Of a stretch of DNA of 55,698 bases, positions 27,636-35,961 are shown piece by piece. The stretch comes from an uncultured Alphaproteobacteria bacterium (GTDB taxonomy: Bacteria > Pseudomonadota > Alphaproteobacteria > Caulobacterales > Hyphomonadaceae). Position 1 is the stretch's first letter; every line of letters starts with the position of its first letter. The stretch is taken from contig CAIKWZ010000007.1 in assembly GCA_903831255.1 (NCBI GenBank), forward strand, positions 1-55,698, in the 5' to 3' direction. A program made the position numbers and the translations under genes. The notes under the pieces are model-generated. The model saw only the letters and a program-made list of their open reading frames with translations. It searched no databases and was not told the DNA's origin.

Positions 27636-28001
27636 ATGAAACGTTGTCTGATTGTCGACGACTCGCGTGTCGTTCGAAAAGTTGCTCGCCGGATTATCGA
27701 GGATCTCCATTTCGAGGCCGTCGAGGCCGTTGATGGAAATGAGGCCCTGGAGGCGTGCCGGGATAACATGCCCGATGCCGTTCTTCTCGACTGGAACATG
27801 CCGGTCATGAATGGTCTGGATTTCATCAGGGCCCTGCGGCGCGAGCCCGGAGGAGAGCGTCCTATCGTCGTCTTCTGCACGACGGAGAACGACATGGCTC
27901 ATATCGCCGAGGCGATACGCTCAGGCGCTAACGAGTACATCATGAAGCCCTTCGACGCCGAGATCATCGAGTCGAAGTTTGCTGAAGTGGGTCTGGTCTG
28001 A
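27636..28001 (+). CDS. cheY: CheY response regulator
   Basis: A 121-residue single-domain receiver that would bind the flagellar switch (FliM/FliN) or act as a phosphate sink. All active-site residues are present: Asp8-Asp9, the acceptor Asp52 in LLDWNMPVMNG, Thr82/83 and Lys104 in IMKPFD. The gene sits 19 bp after cheW. Several CheY copies are common in alphaproteobacteria, so whether this one controls the motor cannot be decided here. Confidence 0.94.
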   Translation: MKRCLIVDDSRVVRKVARRIIEDLHFEAVEAVDGNEALEACRDNMPDAVLLDWNMPVMNGLDFIRALRREPGGERPIVVFCTTENDMAHIAEAIRSGANEYIMKPFDAEIIESKFAEVGLV

Positions 28002-28028
28002 GTCTGGACGCCTGTTCGAAGGGGTAGG

Positions 28029-28044
28029 GCCGCCCGTAGGCGGC
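28029..28044 (+). terminator. Stem-loop between cheY and cheB
   Basis: GCCGCC (28029-28034) and GGCGGC (28039-28044) form a 6-bp GC stem with a 4-nt loop, with G-U extension possible on both sides. No T-run follows, so full termination is unlikely; it may stabilise the upstream message or dampen cheB-cheR expression. Confidence 0.35.
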
Positions 28045-28095
28045 TTCAGAGCTCCCGGATCAGGCCCGTCCCGTATAACCCTGAGGTTGCGGACT

Positions 28096-29187
28096 GTGTC
28101 TCTAGCGGCGCCTAATCTGAAGACAGACCGTCGTATCCGCATCATGCATGTGGACGACAGCGCTGTGGTGCGCGCTCTTACCCGTCGCTGGATCGAGGAA
28201 GATCCGCGTTTCGAGTTGGTGAGGAGCTGCATTGACGGCGAACAGGCGATCGCTCAGGCGGCGACTGCGAAGCCTGACGTGATCATACTCGATGTCGAGA
28301 TGCCCAAGATGGATGGGCTTGCGGCGCTGCCGGGGCTGCGCAAGGCCGCTCCCCAGGCTCGTGTGATCATGGCCTCGACGCTCACCTCACGCGGCGCATC
28401 GACCACGGTCAGGGCTCTCGGCCTTGGCGCGGCCGATTACATCGCCAAGCCGGATTCGAAGATCCTCGGTTCCGCCGACACTTACAGACGCGAACTCGTT
28501 GAGAAGATGCTGGCGCTGGGGGGCAGGGCGGTCAATCCAGTGACGCCAGCCTCTCGCAAGTCAAATTATCAGCTCAGAACGCCGACAGTGCGAACCGGGC
28601 TCGCCGGTCGTCCGAGCGTCATGGTGGTGGCGTCATCAACAGGCGGCCCGGCCGCGCTGCAGGCTTTCCTGGGACCAATCGCAAGACGCATCTCGGCTCC
28701 GATCCTGATCGTCCAGCATATGCCGAGGTCGTTTACGAAAATCTTTGCTGAAAAGCTTGGCGAGCATGTGGGCCGCCCCTGTCGTGAGCCGATCGATCAC
28801 GATCCGATCATGCCAGGATCGATGTTTCTGGCGCCGGGCGACTTTCACATGCGCATCGCAAAATCTGCGCGTGGCCATGAGATTCGTCTCGATCAGGGGG
28901 CGCAGGTTCATTTCTGCAGGCCCGCAGCTGATCCATTGTTCGAATCAGCCGCTTCCATTTATGGCGGACGGGTGCTGGGCGTAGTGTTGACAGGCATGGG
29001 GTCGGACGGCGCTGCCGGATCCGGTCGCGTTGTCGAAGCCGGGGGGCGGGTGATCGTGCAGGACGAAGCCTCTTCGGTTGTATGGGGCATGCCGGGTTCG
29101 GTCGCTCAGGCGGGATACGCCGAAGCGATCAAGCCTCTGCCCGAGTTGGGGTCGATGGCCCTGTCGATTATGAACGGAGAAGGCTAG
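28096..29187 (+). CDS. cheB: CheB chemoreceptor methylesterase/deamidase
   Basis: A 363-residue response regulator enzyme that removes methyl groups from chemoreceptors. The receiver domain has Asp20-Asp21 and acceptor Asp66 (IILDVEMPKMDG); the C-terminal CheB esterase shows the Ser motif ASSTGGPAALQ (about residue 180), QHMPRSFTKIFAEKL and the Asp motif LTGMGSDGAAG. The start is taken as GTG at 28096 with GAGG at 28083-28086. An ATG at 28144 would cut the first strand, and a longer frame opening inside cheY is implausible. Confidence 0.95.
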   Translation: MSLAAPNLKTDRRIRIMHVDDSAVVRALTRRWIEEDPRFELVRSCIDGEQAIAQAATAKPDVIILDVEMPKMDGLAALPGLRKAAPQARVIMASTLTSRGASTTVRALGLGAADYIAKPDSKILGSADTYRRELVEKMLALGGRAVNPVTPASRKSNYQLRTPTVRTGLAGRPSVMVVASSTGGPAALQAFLGPIARRISAPILIVQHMPRSFTKIFAEKLGEHVGRPCREPIDHDPIMPGSMFLAPGDFHMRIAKSARGHEIRLDQGAQVHFCRPAADPLFESAASIYGGRVLGVVLTGMGSDGAAGSGRVVEAGGRVIVQDEASSVVWGMPGSVAQAGYAEAIKPLPELGSMALSIMNGEG

Positions 29188-30014
29188 TGAACGCGCAGGA
29201 CTTCGAGTTCATCTCCTCTCTACTCAAACGTCGGGCAGGCCTCATCCTCACGGCGGACAAGATGTATCTTCTCGAGAGCCGGCTCGCGCCTCTCGCCCGC
29301 AAGGAAGGATTAGCGTCGATCGACGATCTGGTGCGGGTCGTCAGGTCACGGAGCGAGGAGAGGCTGATTGCGGACGTGGTCGACGCGATGACCACGAACG
29401 AAACCTTCTTTTTTCGGGATAAGACCCCCTTTGAGCATCTGAAGGATGGGATCTTTCCGGCTCTCTCTCAGGCGCGTCGCGGATCCAGAATACGGATATG
29501 GTGCGCGGCCTCGTCCACTGGGCAGGAGCCTTACTCGATCGCGATGATGCTCGACCAGAACCCTGCAATGACGGGGGGCGTTCCCGTGGAGATCGTGGCG
29601 ACCGATATCTCCGAGCGCGTTCTCGAACGCGCTCGTGCGGGGTTATATACTCAGTTCGAAGTTCAGCGCGGCCTGCCGATTCAGATGCTGATGCATTACT
29701 TCACCAAACAGGATGATCAGTGGCGTCTCTCCGAGCGCATTCGTTCGCAGGTATCGTTCCGCAAGCTGAATTTGATGGAATCGATGGCCGGCCTCGGCAA
29801 ATTCGACGTCGTCTTCTGCCGTAACGTGCTGATCTACTTCGACGGTCCGACTAAGAGCGATGTGCTTGGCCGGATAGCGGCCCAGACCAACGCCAATGGC
29901 TATCTCCTCCTCGGAGCTGCGGAGACCGTAATCGGTGTCAGCACGGCGTTTGAAGCCCAGCATGACCGTCGCGGCGTCTACAAGGTTGCTCAGAAGGGCG
30001 TCCGCGCGGCTTGA
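29187..30014 (+). CDS. cheR: CheR chemoreceptor methyltransferase
   Basis: A 275-residue SAM-dependent methyltransferase that methylates glutamates of chemoreceptors, opposing CheB. The N-terminal all-alpha domain (FEFISSLLKRRAGLIL, DVVDAMTTNETFFFRD) precedes the Rossmann domain with the SAM motif IWCAASSTGQEPYSIAMML and FDVVFCRNVLIYFD. The GTG start at 29187 overlaps the cheB stop by one base, with GGAGAAGG just upstream. It ends the chemotaxis operon. The 273 bp after it hold only a 12-bp palindrome (30082-30093) and no clear promoter or terminator. Confidence 0.95.
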   Translation: MNAQDFEFISSLLKRRAGLILTADKMYLLESRLAPLARKEGLASIDDLVRVVRSRSEERLIADVVDAMTTNETFFFRDKTPFEHLKDGIFPALSQARRGSRIRIWCAASSTGQEPYSIAMMLDQNPAMTGGVPVEIVATDISERVLERARAGLYTQFEVQRGLPIQMLMHYFTKQDDQWRLSERIRSQVSFRKLNLMESMAGLGKFDVVFCRNVLIYFDGPTKSDVLGRIAAQTNANGYLLLGAAETVIGVSTAFEAQHDRRGVYKVAQKGVRAA

Positions 30015-30287
30015 CCCGTGGCGTTGTCTGGGGTGGTCGGACGTCGAGCTGACCTGAGAGGGGATTGTCCGTTTTAGGGCGGGGGATATCCCCTGGGAGC
30101 GGCCGGGACGCGACAACCTGCCCCTTTCTGTACATTCGTTAATACTCTTGCCTGCGACAGAGAAAGGGACTAAGCGAGCCCGTCGTTAGCCTCACTGACG
30201 CTCAGAGTTCGTTAAGTCTGCGCAGTTTATGACGTATCGGTAAGTTTAAATCGTCCTTTCAGACTGCGTGGCGCACCCGGGTCCCGA

Positions 30288-30668
30288 ATGCCTAATAAAT
30301 GCGATGATGTCGCCCGCCTGAAGCGCCTCGAACAGCGCCTGGACCGGCAGTTTTCTCTGTTTGGAATCCAGTTTGGATTCGATGGTGTGATCGGCCTGGT
30401 TCCGGTGCTTGGAGACCTTCTGACCTCGGGCCTGGGCCTTTACGTGATCGTGGAGGCGCGAAGACTGGGAGCGAGGCGCTGGACCCTGGCGCGCATGGTG
30501 TTGAACTGGCTGATTGATACCGGGATTGGAGCCGTTCCCGTGATCGGCGACTTGTTCGATATCGCCTTTAGGTCGAACTCTAAGAATGTCCGGCTCCTCA
30601 TCGGCGATCTGGAGAAGCGTGCGGGCGAGCTTCGGGAAGTCAATCGCGAGGCGCTGCGAGCGGCCTAG
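30288..30668 (+). CDS. DUF4112 family membrane protein
   Basis: A 126-residue protein of unknown function. The paired motifs GLVPVLGDLLTSGLGLYVIVEARRLG and GAVPVIGDLFDIAFRSN define the DUF4112 family; the two hydrophobic stretches probably insert in the membrane as short hairpins. It stands alone between cheR and the convergent DUF1003 gene, which it overlaps by 4 bp at the 3' ends. Confidence 0.85.
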   Translation: MPNKCDDVARLKRLEQRLDRQFSLFGIQFGFDGVIGLVPVLGDLLTSGLGLYVIVEARRLGARRWTLARMVLNWLIDTGIGAVPVIGDLFDIAFRSNSKNVRLLIGDLEKRAGELREVNREALRAA

Positions 30669-31258
30669 CCTCTCTGAAGCCCGTCTTGCTTGTCGATTGT
30701 TCCTGCTTCAATCGCGCTCGACAGGGCTGAAATCTGCTCCTGAAGAGAGAGAATTTGTCGCCCCAGCGCTTCGGAGCGGGCGACAATGTCTCGGTCCCGC
30801 ATATCTTCGACCTTGTCGTGCAGAAGCATGATTTCCAGCTCTGCTCGGAGATTGACGACGTAGTCATGCTCGGCCGCCGCTCTATCCTTCGCAGATTGTC
30901 GGTTCTGGCTCATCATGATGATCGGAGCCTGAAGGGCGGCGATCATCGACAGGATCAGGTTCAGGAAGATGAACGGGTAGGGGTCGAATGCGAGGCCAGG
31001 ACCGGACAGGGCGGCGTTGAGGCTGATCCATGCCAACAGCCCAGAGAGAAAGCCGATGATGAAACGCCACGATCCGCCGACTTGGGCCACAGCGTCCGCC
31101 AGCTTGTCCCATTTGGTCCGTCCGTCGGACAGCTGGGGGTCTATTCCGCTGGGACGCTGGTCGGCGATCAGATCGATCGCGCTCTTTTTCTGAGGGCTCA
31201 ACGCCTCATAATCGGCGTCCAGAAGATCTCTGGAGAGGCGTTGACGCAGATCAATCAT
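30665..31258 (-). CDS. DUF1003 family membrane protein
   Basis: A 197-residue protein with two adjacent membrane helices (about 65-85 and 95-115: FIIGFLSGLLAWISLNAAL and PFIFLNLILSMIAALQAPIIMM), then the family signature SQNRQSAKDRAAAEHDYVVNLRAELEI and a C-terminal coiled coil of about 60 residues. DUF1003 proteins are widespread and uncharacterised. The gene lies 42 bp downstream of ctrA on the same strand and may be cotranscribed with it. A 9-bp hairpin sits directly before its ATG and holds the likely ribosome-binding site in its loop. Confidence 0.87.
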   Translation of the reverse strand: MIDLRQRLSRDLLDADYEALSPQKKSAIDLIADQRPSGIDPQLSDGRTKWDKLADAVAQVGGSWRFIIGFLSGLLAWISLNAALSGPGLAFDPYPFIFLNLILSMIAALQAPIIMMSQNRQSAKDRAAAEHDYVVNLRAELEIMLLHDKVEDMRDRDIVARSEALGRQILSLQEQISALSSAIEAGTIDKQDGLQRG

Positions 31259-31260
31259 GA

Positions 31261-31284
31261 CGTGAACGGCCTTTCCCGTTCACG
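31261..31284 (-). promoter_or_regulatory. Hairpin between ctrA and the DUF1003 gene, over the ribosome-binding site
   Basis: CGTGAACGG (31261-31269) and CCGTTCACG (31276-31284) form a perfect 9-bp stem with a 6-nt loop. On the minus-strand message the loop reads GAAAGG, the only Shine-Dalgarno-like sequence, and the stem ends 2 nt before the ATG. No U-run follows, so it is more likely translational control or message processing than a ctrA terminator. Confidence 0.5.
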
Positions 31285-31300
31285 AGGGATTCCCGTCGGG

Positions 31301-32002
31301 TCAGGCCGCCTGTTCCGCAATCCTGGGGTCCGGATCGCGCAGAACGTATCCGCGTCCCCAGACAGTCTCGATGAAGTGATCTCCACCGGTCGCCTGAGCC
31401 AGCTTCTTGCGAAGCTTGCAGATGAACACGTCGATGATCTTGAGCTCAGGTTCATCCATCCCCCCGTAGAGGTGATTGAGGAACATTTCCTTGGTCAGCG
31501 TCGTGCCCTTGCGCAGCGACAGGAGCTCGAACATCTGATATTCTTTGCCGGTCAGGTGCACCCGCTGATTGCGGACCTCCACCGTTTTGGCGTCCAGATT
31601 GACGATGATCTCGCCGGTCCGGATGACGCTTTCCGCATGGCCCTTGGACCGACGGACGATCGCAGTCATGCGCGCAATCAGTTCGTCTTTATTGAACGGC
31701 TTGGTGATATAGTCGTCTGCGCCATATCCAAGGGTTTTGACCTTGGCCTCGATGTCGGGATTTCCGGAGAGGATCAGCACCGGCGTATTAACGCGCGACA
31801 TGCGAAGCTGCTTGAGCACCTCGTACCCTGAGATATCCGGGAGCCCCAGGTCCAGGATGATCAGGTCGTACTCATAGACTTTGCCGAGATCGACGCCGTC
31901 TTCCCCCATGTCGGTCGTATAGACGTTAAAGCCTGCCGCCTTGAGCATCAGTTCGATGCTACGGGCCACCGCTTCATCATCCTCGATCAGCAAGACCCGC
32001 AT
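31301..32002 (-). CDS. ctrA: CtrA, cell-cycle master response regulator
   Basis: A 233-residue OmpR-type regulator that in Caulobacter-like bacteria silences the origin and activates flagellar, pilus and division genes when phosphorylated through CckA-ChpT. The receiver has Glu7-Asp8-Asp9 and acceptor Asp51 ([13 protein letters not shown]), with Lys in ITKPF; the C-terminal winged helix carries the CtrA recognition segment ([23 protein letters not shown], then GRGYVLRDP). The protein ends in Ala-Ala, as in Caulobacter CtrA, where these residues are needed for ClpXP proteolysis. It diverges from fliI across a 239-bp region with a CtrA box and four GANTC sites. Confidence 0.97.
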   Translation of the reverse strand: MRVLLIEDDEAVARSIELMLKAAGFNVYTTDMGEDGVDLGKVYEYDLIILDLGLPDISGYEVLKQLRMSRVNTPVLILSGNPDIEAKVKTLGYGADDYITKPFNKDELIARMTAIVRRSKGHAESVIRTGEIIVNLDAKTVEVRNQRVHLTGKEYQMFELLSLRKGTTLTKEMFLNHLYGGMDEPELKIIDVFICKLRKKLAQATGGDHFIETVWGRGYVLRDPDPRIAEQAA

Positions 32003-32241
32003 CAGCCTCTCCCGAATCGGCCACGCCTTACGTTGGCATAGTTAACCACCGCATTAGGCCGACTAAAGGTTAATGATTTCCTCTCAGCACCCTCGGCCGA
32101 TTCAAGAAAATTAGCGTGATTCTCTGTGTTGTCGCGATGGAAAGCGATCAGCCGGCAAATTTTGCCGGGTTAATGAATCGTCAACCCGACCCGGTGTCTG
32201 ACTGAGTCTCGGCCCGGTCTTGCGGAGGCCGGTGGAGACTT
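32003..32241. promoter_or_regulatory. ctrA-fliI divergent control region
   Basis: Four GANTC sites, the CcrM methylation target in alphaproteobacteria, lie at 32014-32018, 32099-32103, 32118-32122 and 32175-32179. A TGTCGCG heptamer, reported as a SciP-associated motif in Caulobacter, lies at 32130-32136. A CtrA-type box lies at 32170-32185. Together these imply methylation-dependent, CtrA-autoregulated and SciP-modulated transcription, inferred from the motifs alone. Confidence 0.6.
32170..32185 (+). promoter_or_regulatory. CtrA-binding box upstream of fliI
   Basis: TTAA, seven bases, TCAAC: one mismatch from the CtrA consensus TTAA-N7-TTAAC. It lies 57-72 bp before the fliI start and contains a GANTC site in its spacer. 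Confidence 0.6.
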
Positions 32242-33621
32242 TTGGCGATGTTGGCTTCGGCGATCCGCGAGACCAAAGCGCTCAATGCGCTTCATTATGA
32301 GGGCCGCGTAACGGCGCTTGAAGGGCTTCGTATCGAGGCGGCCGGCCCGCCTGAGGCTTTGCGACTGGGGGCGCTGGTGCGCTTCGGCGATCCGCAGGGG
32401 CCTCGTGGCGAGCTGGTGGGATTTCAGGGGGAGCGGGCAGTTGTTCTGGCTTGCGACCCCCTTGAAGGATTGAGGCCAGGCGCGCGGGTTCTTTTCTCTC
32501 AGGGCGGAGATGCGGTGCGGCCGTCCGCGGGCTGGCTGGGCCGCGTCGTTGACGCCTTCGGCGAGCCTCTTGACGGGCTGGGGCCGTTGGCTGGCGGTCC
32601 AAGTCCGCGCCTGGTTCGGGCCGCGCCGCCGAGTGCGCAGATGCGCGCCCGGGTGGATCATCCTCTGGCCCTCGGGGTGAAGGCCCTCGACGTTTTTGCG
32701 CCATGCGCCCAGGGACAGAGACTGGGTCTGTTTGCCGGGTCGGGGGTCGGCAAGTCGACGCTGATGTCGATGCTCGCCCGAAGCGCTGACGCGGATGTGG
32801 TGATTATCGGCCTCATCGGCGAGCGGGGACGGGAGGTGAGGGAGTTTGTCGAGGACACTCTTGGCCCTGAGGGCCTGAAGCGATCGGTGATTGTCACCGC
32901 GACCTCCGATGAGGCCGCTCCCCGTCGTCGGCGCGCGGCCTGGATGACCCTCGCTGTGGCGGAGTACTTCCGAGATCAGGGTCTTCGCGTCATCTGCTTT
33001 CTCGACAGTGTCACACGGTTCGCCATGGCGCAGCGCGAGATCGGCCTTGCCGCTGGCGAGCCTCCGACCACCCGTGGGTACACCCCCTCTGTCTTCGCCG
33101 AGCTCCCTAAACTTCTCGAACGAGCAGGGCCAGGTCTCGCTGTTGGCCCTGGGGAAAAGCAGGGTCACATTACAGGTCTCTTCACCGTGTTGGTGGATGG
33201 CGACGACCATAACGAACCTGTCGCCGATGCGGTTCGGGCTATCCTCGATGGACACGTCACTCTGTCCCGTTCGATCGCTGAGCGGGGGCGTTATCCCGCG
33301 ATCGATGTTCTTAAGTCGATCTCCCGGCTGTCTAACTCCCTTCATTCCGGCGAGCAGGCAGCCCTGGCGCGGCGAGCCCGACGCCTTATGGCCTTGTATT
33401 CGAACATGGAGGAGCTGGTCCGGATCGGAGCCTATACGCGCGGAGCGGACGCGGAGGTTGATGAAGCCGTTCGGGTCTGGCCGAGGCTGGAGGCATTCCT
33501 CGCGCAGGATGTTCGTCTGGCGTGCCAGCCGGACATCGCCTTCGCAGAACTCGCGGCAGCCCTCGCGGACGCCCAGCCTTCTCCGGGACCGCCAGCCGTC
33601 TCTGATCGGATACGCCGTTGA
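32242..33621 (+). CDS. fliI: FliI, flagellar export ATPase
   Basis: A 459-residue cytoplasmic ATPase of the flagellar type III secretion system, homologous to the F1 beta subunit. Walker A is GLFAGSGVGKST, followed by IIGLIGERGREVREF, the Walker B region VICFLDSVTRFAMAQREIGLAAGEPPTTRGY and RGRYPAIDVLKSISR, all FliI hallmarks. The start is TTG at 32242 (GGAG four bases before) or ATG at 32248. It is separated from the main fliF operon and forms a two-gene unit with fliJ, divergent from ctrA. Confidence 0.96.
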   Translation: MAMLASAIRETKALNALHYEGRVTALEGLRIEAAGPPEALRLGALVRFGDPQGPRGELVGFQGERAVVLACDPLEGLRPGARVLFSQGGDAVRPSAGWLGRVVDAFGEPLDGLGPLAGGPSPRLVRAAPPSAQMRARVDHPLALGVKALDVFAPCAQGQRLGLFAGSGVGKSTLMSMLARSADADVVIIGLIGERGREVREFVEDTLGPEGLKRSVIVTATSDEAAPRRRRAAWMTLAVAEYFRDQGLRVICFLDSVTRFAMAQREIGLAAGEPPTTRGYTPSVFAELPKLLERAGPGLAVGPGEKQGHITGLFTVLVDGDDHNEPVADAVRAILDGHVTLSRSIAERGRYPAIDVLKSISRLSNSLHSGEQAALARRARRLMALYSNMEELVRIGAYTRGADAEVDEAVRVWPRLEAFLAQDVRLACQPDIAFAELAAALADAQPSPGPPAVSDRIRR

Positions 33622-34028
33622 GAACGCTCGAAACGCTTCTGAAGCTGGCCCAACGTCGCCTGGACGATGTTGGCATTCAGGCTGGGGAGGCTGCTCGCCG
33701 TCTCAACGCTCTAGCGATGAAGCGCGACGACCTTCTCGAACGTGAACGCGCTGAAGTGGAGGCAGGGGCCGCTGACCCTGCGACTTTCCATCTTGTTTCG
33801 GCCTATCGACAGCGTGTGAAACTGGCTTTGGCGGCTCTTGATGTGGAGATTGCGGAAGCGCAGGCGACAAGCCTTAGAATTCGCGAGCAGCTGACAGTCG
33901 CCTACCAGGAAAAGTCGCGCTTTGAGCAGCTGGTGGAGCAGGCGCTTCAGCGAGAGACGCTTCGCCTTGAGGCGCTGGACCAGGCGGCGCTTGACGAGGC
34001 GGCGATCAACCGGGTTGGCAGAACCTGA
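33618..34028 (+). CDS. fliJ: FliJ, flagellar export chaperone/stalk protein
   Basis: A 136-residue, almost wholly helical coiled-coil protein, as expected of FliJ, which sits in the centre of the FliI hexamer and couples it to FlhA. Sequence similarity in this family is low, so the call rests on size, coiled-coil content (LLKLAQRRLDDVGIQAGEAARRL) and position. It starts with TTG at 33618, overlapping the fliI stop by 4 bp. Confidence 0.85.
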   Translation: MRTLETLLKLAQRRLDDVGIQAGEAARRLNALAMKRDDLLERERAEVEAGAADPATFHLVSAYRQRVKLALAALDVEIAEAQATSLRIREQLTVAYQEKSRFEQLVEQALQRETLRLEALDQAALDEAAINRVGRT

Positions 34029-34081
34029 GAGACGGTTTCCCTATCGCAAAAAGTCGCTGGTTGGCGTCCCCTAAAGACGTT

Positions 34082-34110
34082 CGCGGGCCTGTCGGTCGAC
34101 AGGACCCGCG
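34082..34110. terminator. Hairpin between convergent fliJ and flhG
   Basis: CGCGGG (34082-34087) plus CCTGTC (34088-34093) pair with GACAGG (34098-34103) and CCCGCG (34105-34110), with one bulged A and a GGTC loop: a 12-bp stem. Neither flank has a strong T-run, but the position, 12 bp after flhG and 53 bp after fliJ, suggests shared termination or 3'-end protection. Confidence 0.6.
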
Positions 34111-34122
34111 GATGTCTCCGGT

Positions 34123-34962
34123 TTAGGCACTCTGCGCGACACCCTCCGCGCCGCCGCGCACGAGCGCCTCGGCGATCTGAGCGGCGTCGAGCGCCGCCTG
34201 AGCCTGAGGGTCGATCGACACCAGAGTTTTCTGTTGGCGGATCGCCTCGCGAACCTTGGGGTCGCGCAGAACAATACCCGCCATGGGCGGCCGGAAACCG
34301 AGAAAAGTCTGACTGGCTCGCGCCAGCGCTTCATAGGTTCTCCGACCCGCCACTCGCGTGTCGGCCATGTTGATAGCCAGCCAGGGCTGGACGCTCGGAG
34401 CATAGCCGCGCAGAACCTTGATGAAGGCGTAAGCATCGGTCATCGAGGTCGGCTCGTCTGTCGCAACGACCAGGCATCGGTCGCAGGCACGGGCGAGGCG
34501 CATAACATTGTCCTCGATCCCTGCGCCGAGGTCGACCAGGACAATGTCGTACTGCAGGGAGAGAGCCGTGAGGCCTGCAGCGAGGCGAGAGGCCTCATCG
34601 GGCGGCAATCCCGCAAGAGCTCCAGAACCCGACCGCCCGGGCAAGACGTCGAAGCCGCAGCTTGCGCCAGCTCCGCCATTGATGGGTGTAACGGCGTCTT
34701 CAAGTTCGACCCACCCGGCGATGACGGCCGCCAGGTCTGTCTCCGGCGCGATCCCGAGCTGGACGTCCACATTGGCGAGGCCGAGGTCCCCATCCACAAG
34801 AAGGGTTCGTCGACCCATCTTGGCGAAGCTCGCCGCAAGCGTGGTTGAGAGCCATGTCTTGCCCACGCCGCCCTTTCCCGAGGCCACCGCAATCACGGAG
34901 GCGGGCGCCACGCGCGCGCGGGGCTGCCGGCTTTCGGACTTTCTGAACGCGAAATTCATCAC
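34123..34962 (-). CDS. flhG: FlhG/FleN-like MinD-family ATPase
   Basis: A 279-residue ParA/MinD-type ATPase that normally controls flagellar number with FlhF. The deviant Walker A is ASGKGGVGKTW, then LLVDGDLGLANVDVQLG and LVDLGAGIEDNVM, matching FlhG/FleN. The N-terminal DQAxxLR helix by which FlhG activates FlhF is not visible (here MNFAFRKSESRQPRAR). No MinD-like C-terminal amphipathic helix was recognised. The start overlaps the flhF stop (GTGATGA; GTG 34962 or ATG 34959). Last gene of the fliF operon. Confidence 0.85.
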   Translation of the reverse strand: MMNFAFRKSESRQPRARVAPASVIAVASGKGGVGKTWLSTTLAASFAKMGRRTLLVDGDLGLANVDVQLGIAPETDLAAVIAGWVELEDAVTPINGGAGASCGFDVLPGRSGSGALAGLPPDEASRLAAGLTALSLQYDIVLVDLGAGIEDNVMRLARACDRCLVVATDEPTSMTDAYAFIKVLRGYAPSVQPWLAINMADTRVAGRRTYEALARASQTFLGFRPPMAGIVLRDPKVREAIRQQKTLVSIDPQAQAALDAAQIAEALVRGGAEGVAQSA

Positions 34963-35930
34963 GCGGCTCCCTTGAGAAGTTCCGCCTCGGGGGCATTGTC
35001 CAGCAGCAGCTTCGCCACTCGCGAAGCGGATGCCGGAACAAGACCTTTGAGGGCATTAGGCGCTGAACCTAGTTGAGCGATGCTTAACCGAGATGAAGAA
35101 ATTGCTGCGATCACCCCCCCTCGTCGACGGACCGCGTCCAGTCGAGTGAGGATCGCCCGTCTCACGCCCAGCTGAGCGAAGGCGCGGGCGTTATCCTCCA
35201 TCTCCATGGGATTTCCGTCTGCGGACATAACCAGAACAGGCTCCACATTAAGTCTAGAAATCAGGGTATTGAGGCGCTTCATGTCGTCTCGGTCCACAGG
35301 GTTGAAAGGCGGGCAGTCGACGATTGCTCTTCGGCCCAAAGCATTACGTTCATCGAGGATGCGCTGCAGGGCGTCCGGCGACAGCGCCACGGTCAGGGAG
35401 GGCCGCAGCATTAACGCTGCAAGCTTTTCAGCCTGACCCGCGGCGTCGAAGTCGGCGGAAACAGCCTCCAGCGGCGAATCAGCGTCGGAGAGCTGCAGGA
35501 CCAGCTTCGCCGCTGCGGTGGTCTTGCCCGAACCAGGACCTCCGACCAGCAGGATCGACTTCTCGGGATGGGGCTGAAGGGGGGCGAAGGACAGGACCCC
35601 TTCGAGGCCAGCAGACAGCGCCCCAAGGGGCTCCGAACCTGCGCCGAGGCGGCTTCCGGCTTCCGCCACCATCTGAAGGAAGCCGTCGGGAGCGCCGTGC
35701 CATCGAAGCATGGTGCTCAGCTGATCCCGCGCCGCATCGAACATCGGGCGCACCTCGGCGAACTTGGGCGCGGCGAAACGGTGGTTGAAGGATCGGTCGA
35801 CCGCGGCTCGTATCTCGACGATCCCATCCTCCTCCCTTGTCGACAGGATGACGGCGTCCTTGCCCATCTCTGCGCGCATGAGCGCCCTGGCCTGTTCCAG
35901 CGTTGGAGCCGAGAACATCTTCATTTTCAT
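34959..35930 (-). CDS. flhF: FlhF-like SRP-family GTPase, degenerate
   Basis: A 323-residue homologue of the SRP-type GTPase that places polar flagella. The N-terminus (MKMKMFSAPTLEQARALMRAEMGKDAVILSTRE is the FlhF start motif) and the P-loop GGPGSGKTTAAAKLVLQL are intact. The G2 region reads ADFDAAGQ instead of DTYRIAA and the G3 region reads DCPPFN instead of DTAGR, so GTP hydrolysis may be weak or absent; G4 is TRLD. Shorter than typical FlhF because the middle basic domain is reduced. Between flhA (31-bp gap) and flhG (overlap). Confidence 0.85.
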   Translation of the reverse strand: MKMKMFSAPTLEQARALMRAEMGKDAVILSTREEDGIVEIRAAVDRSFNHRFAAPKFAEVRPMFDAARDQLSTMLRWHGAPDGFLQMVAEAGSRLGAGSEPLGALSAGLEGVLSFAPLQPHPEKSILLVGGPGSGKTTAAAKLVLQLSDADSPLEAVSADFDAAGQAEKLAALMLRPSLTVALSPDALQRILDERNALGRRAIVDCPPFNPVDRDDMKRLNTLISRLNVEPVLVMSADGNPMEMEDNARAFAQLGVRRAILTRLDAVRRRGGVIAAISSSRLSIAQLGSAPNALKGLVPASASRVAKLLLDNAPEAELLKGAA

Positions 35931-35961
35931 CGGCGGTCTCCTTCTTATTATTATGATCGCT

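Noticed and set aside
30082-30093. GGGGATATCCCC palindrome after cheR as a terminator
   Set aside because: Same reason: it has no loop and no T-run; left as a bare palindrome.
30755-31831. Plus-strand 358-codon open frame across DUF1003 and ctrA
   Set aside because: Antisense to two well-supported genes and lacking any family motif.
32042-32057. Second CtrA box near ctrA (minus-strand CTAA-N8-TTAAC)
   Set aside because: The spacer is eight, not seven, and the first half-site is mismatched; weaker than the box at 32170.
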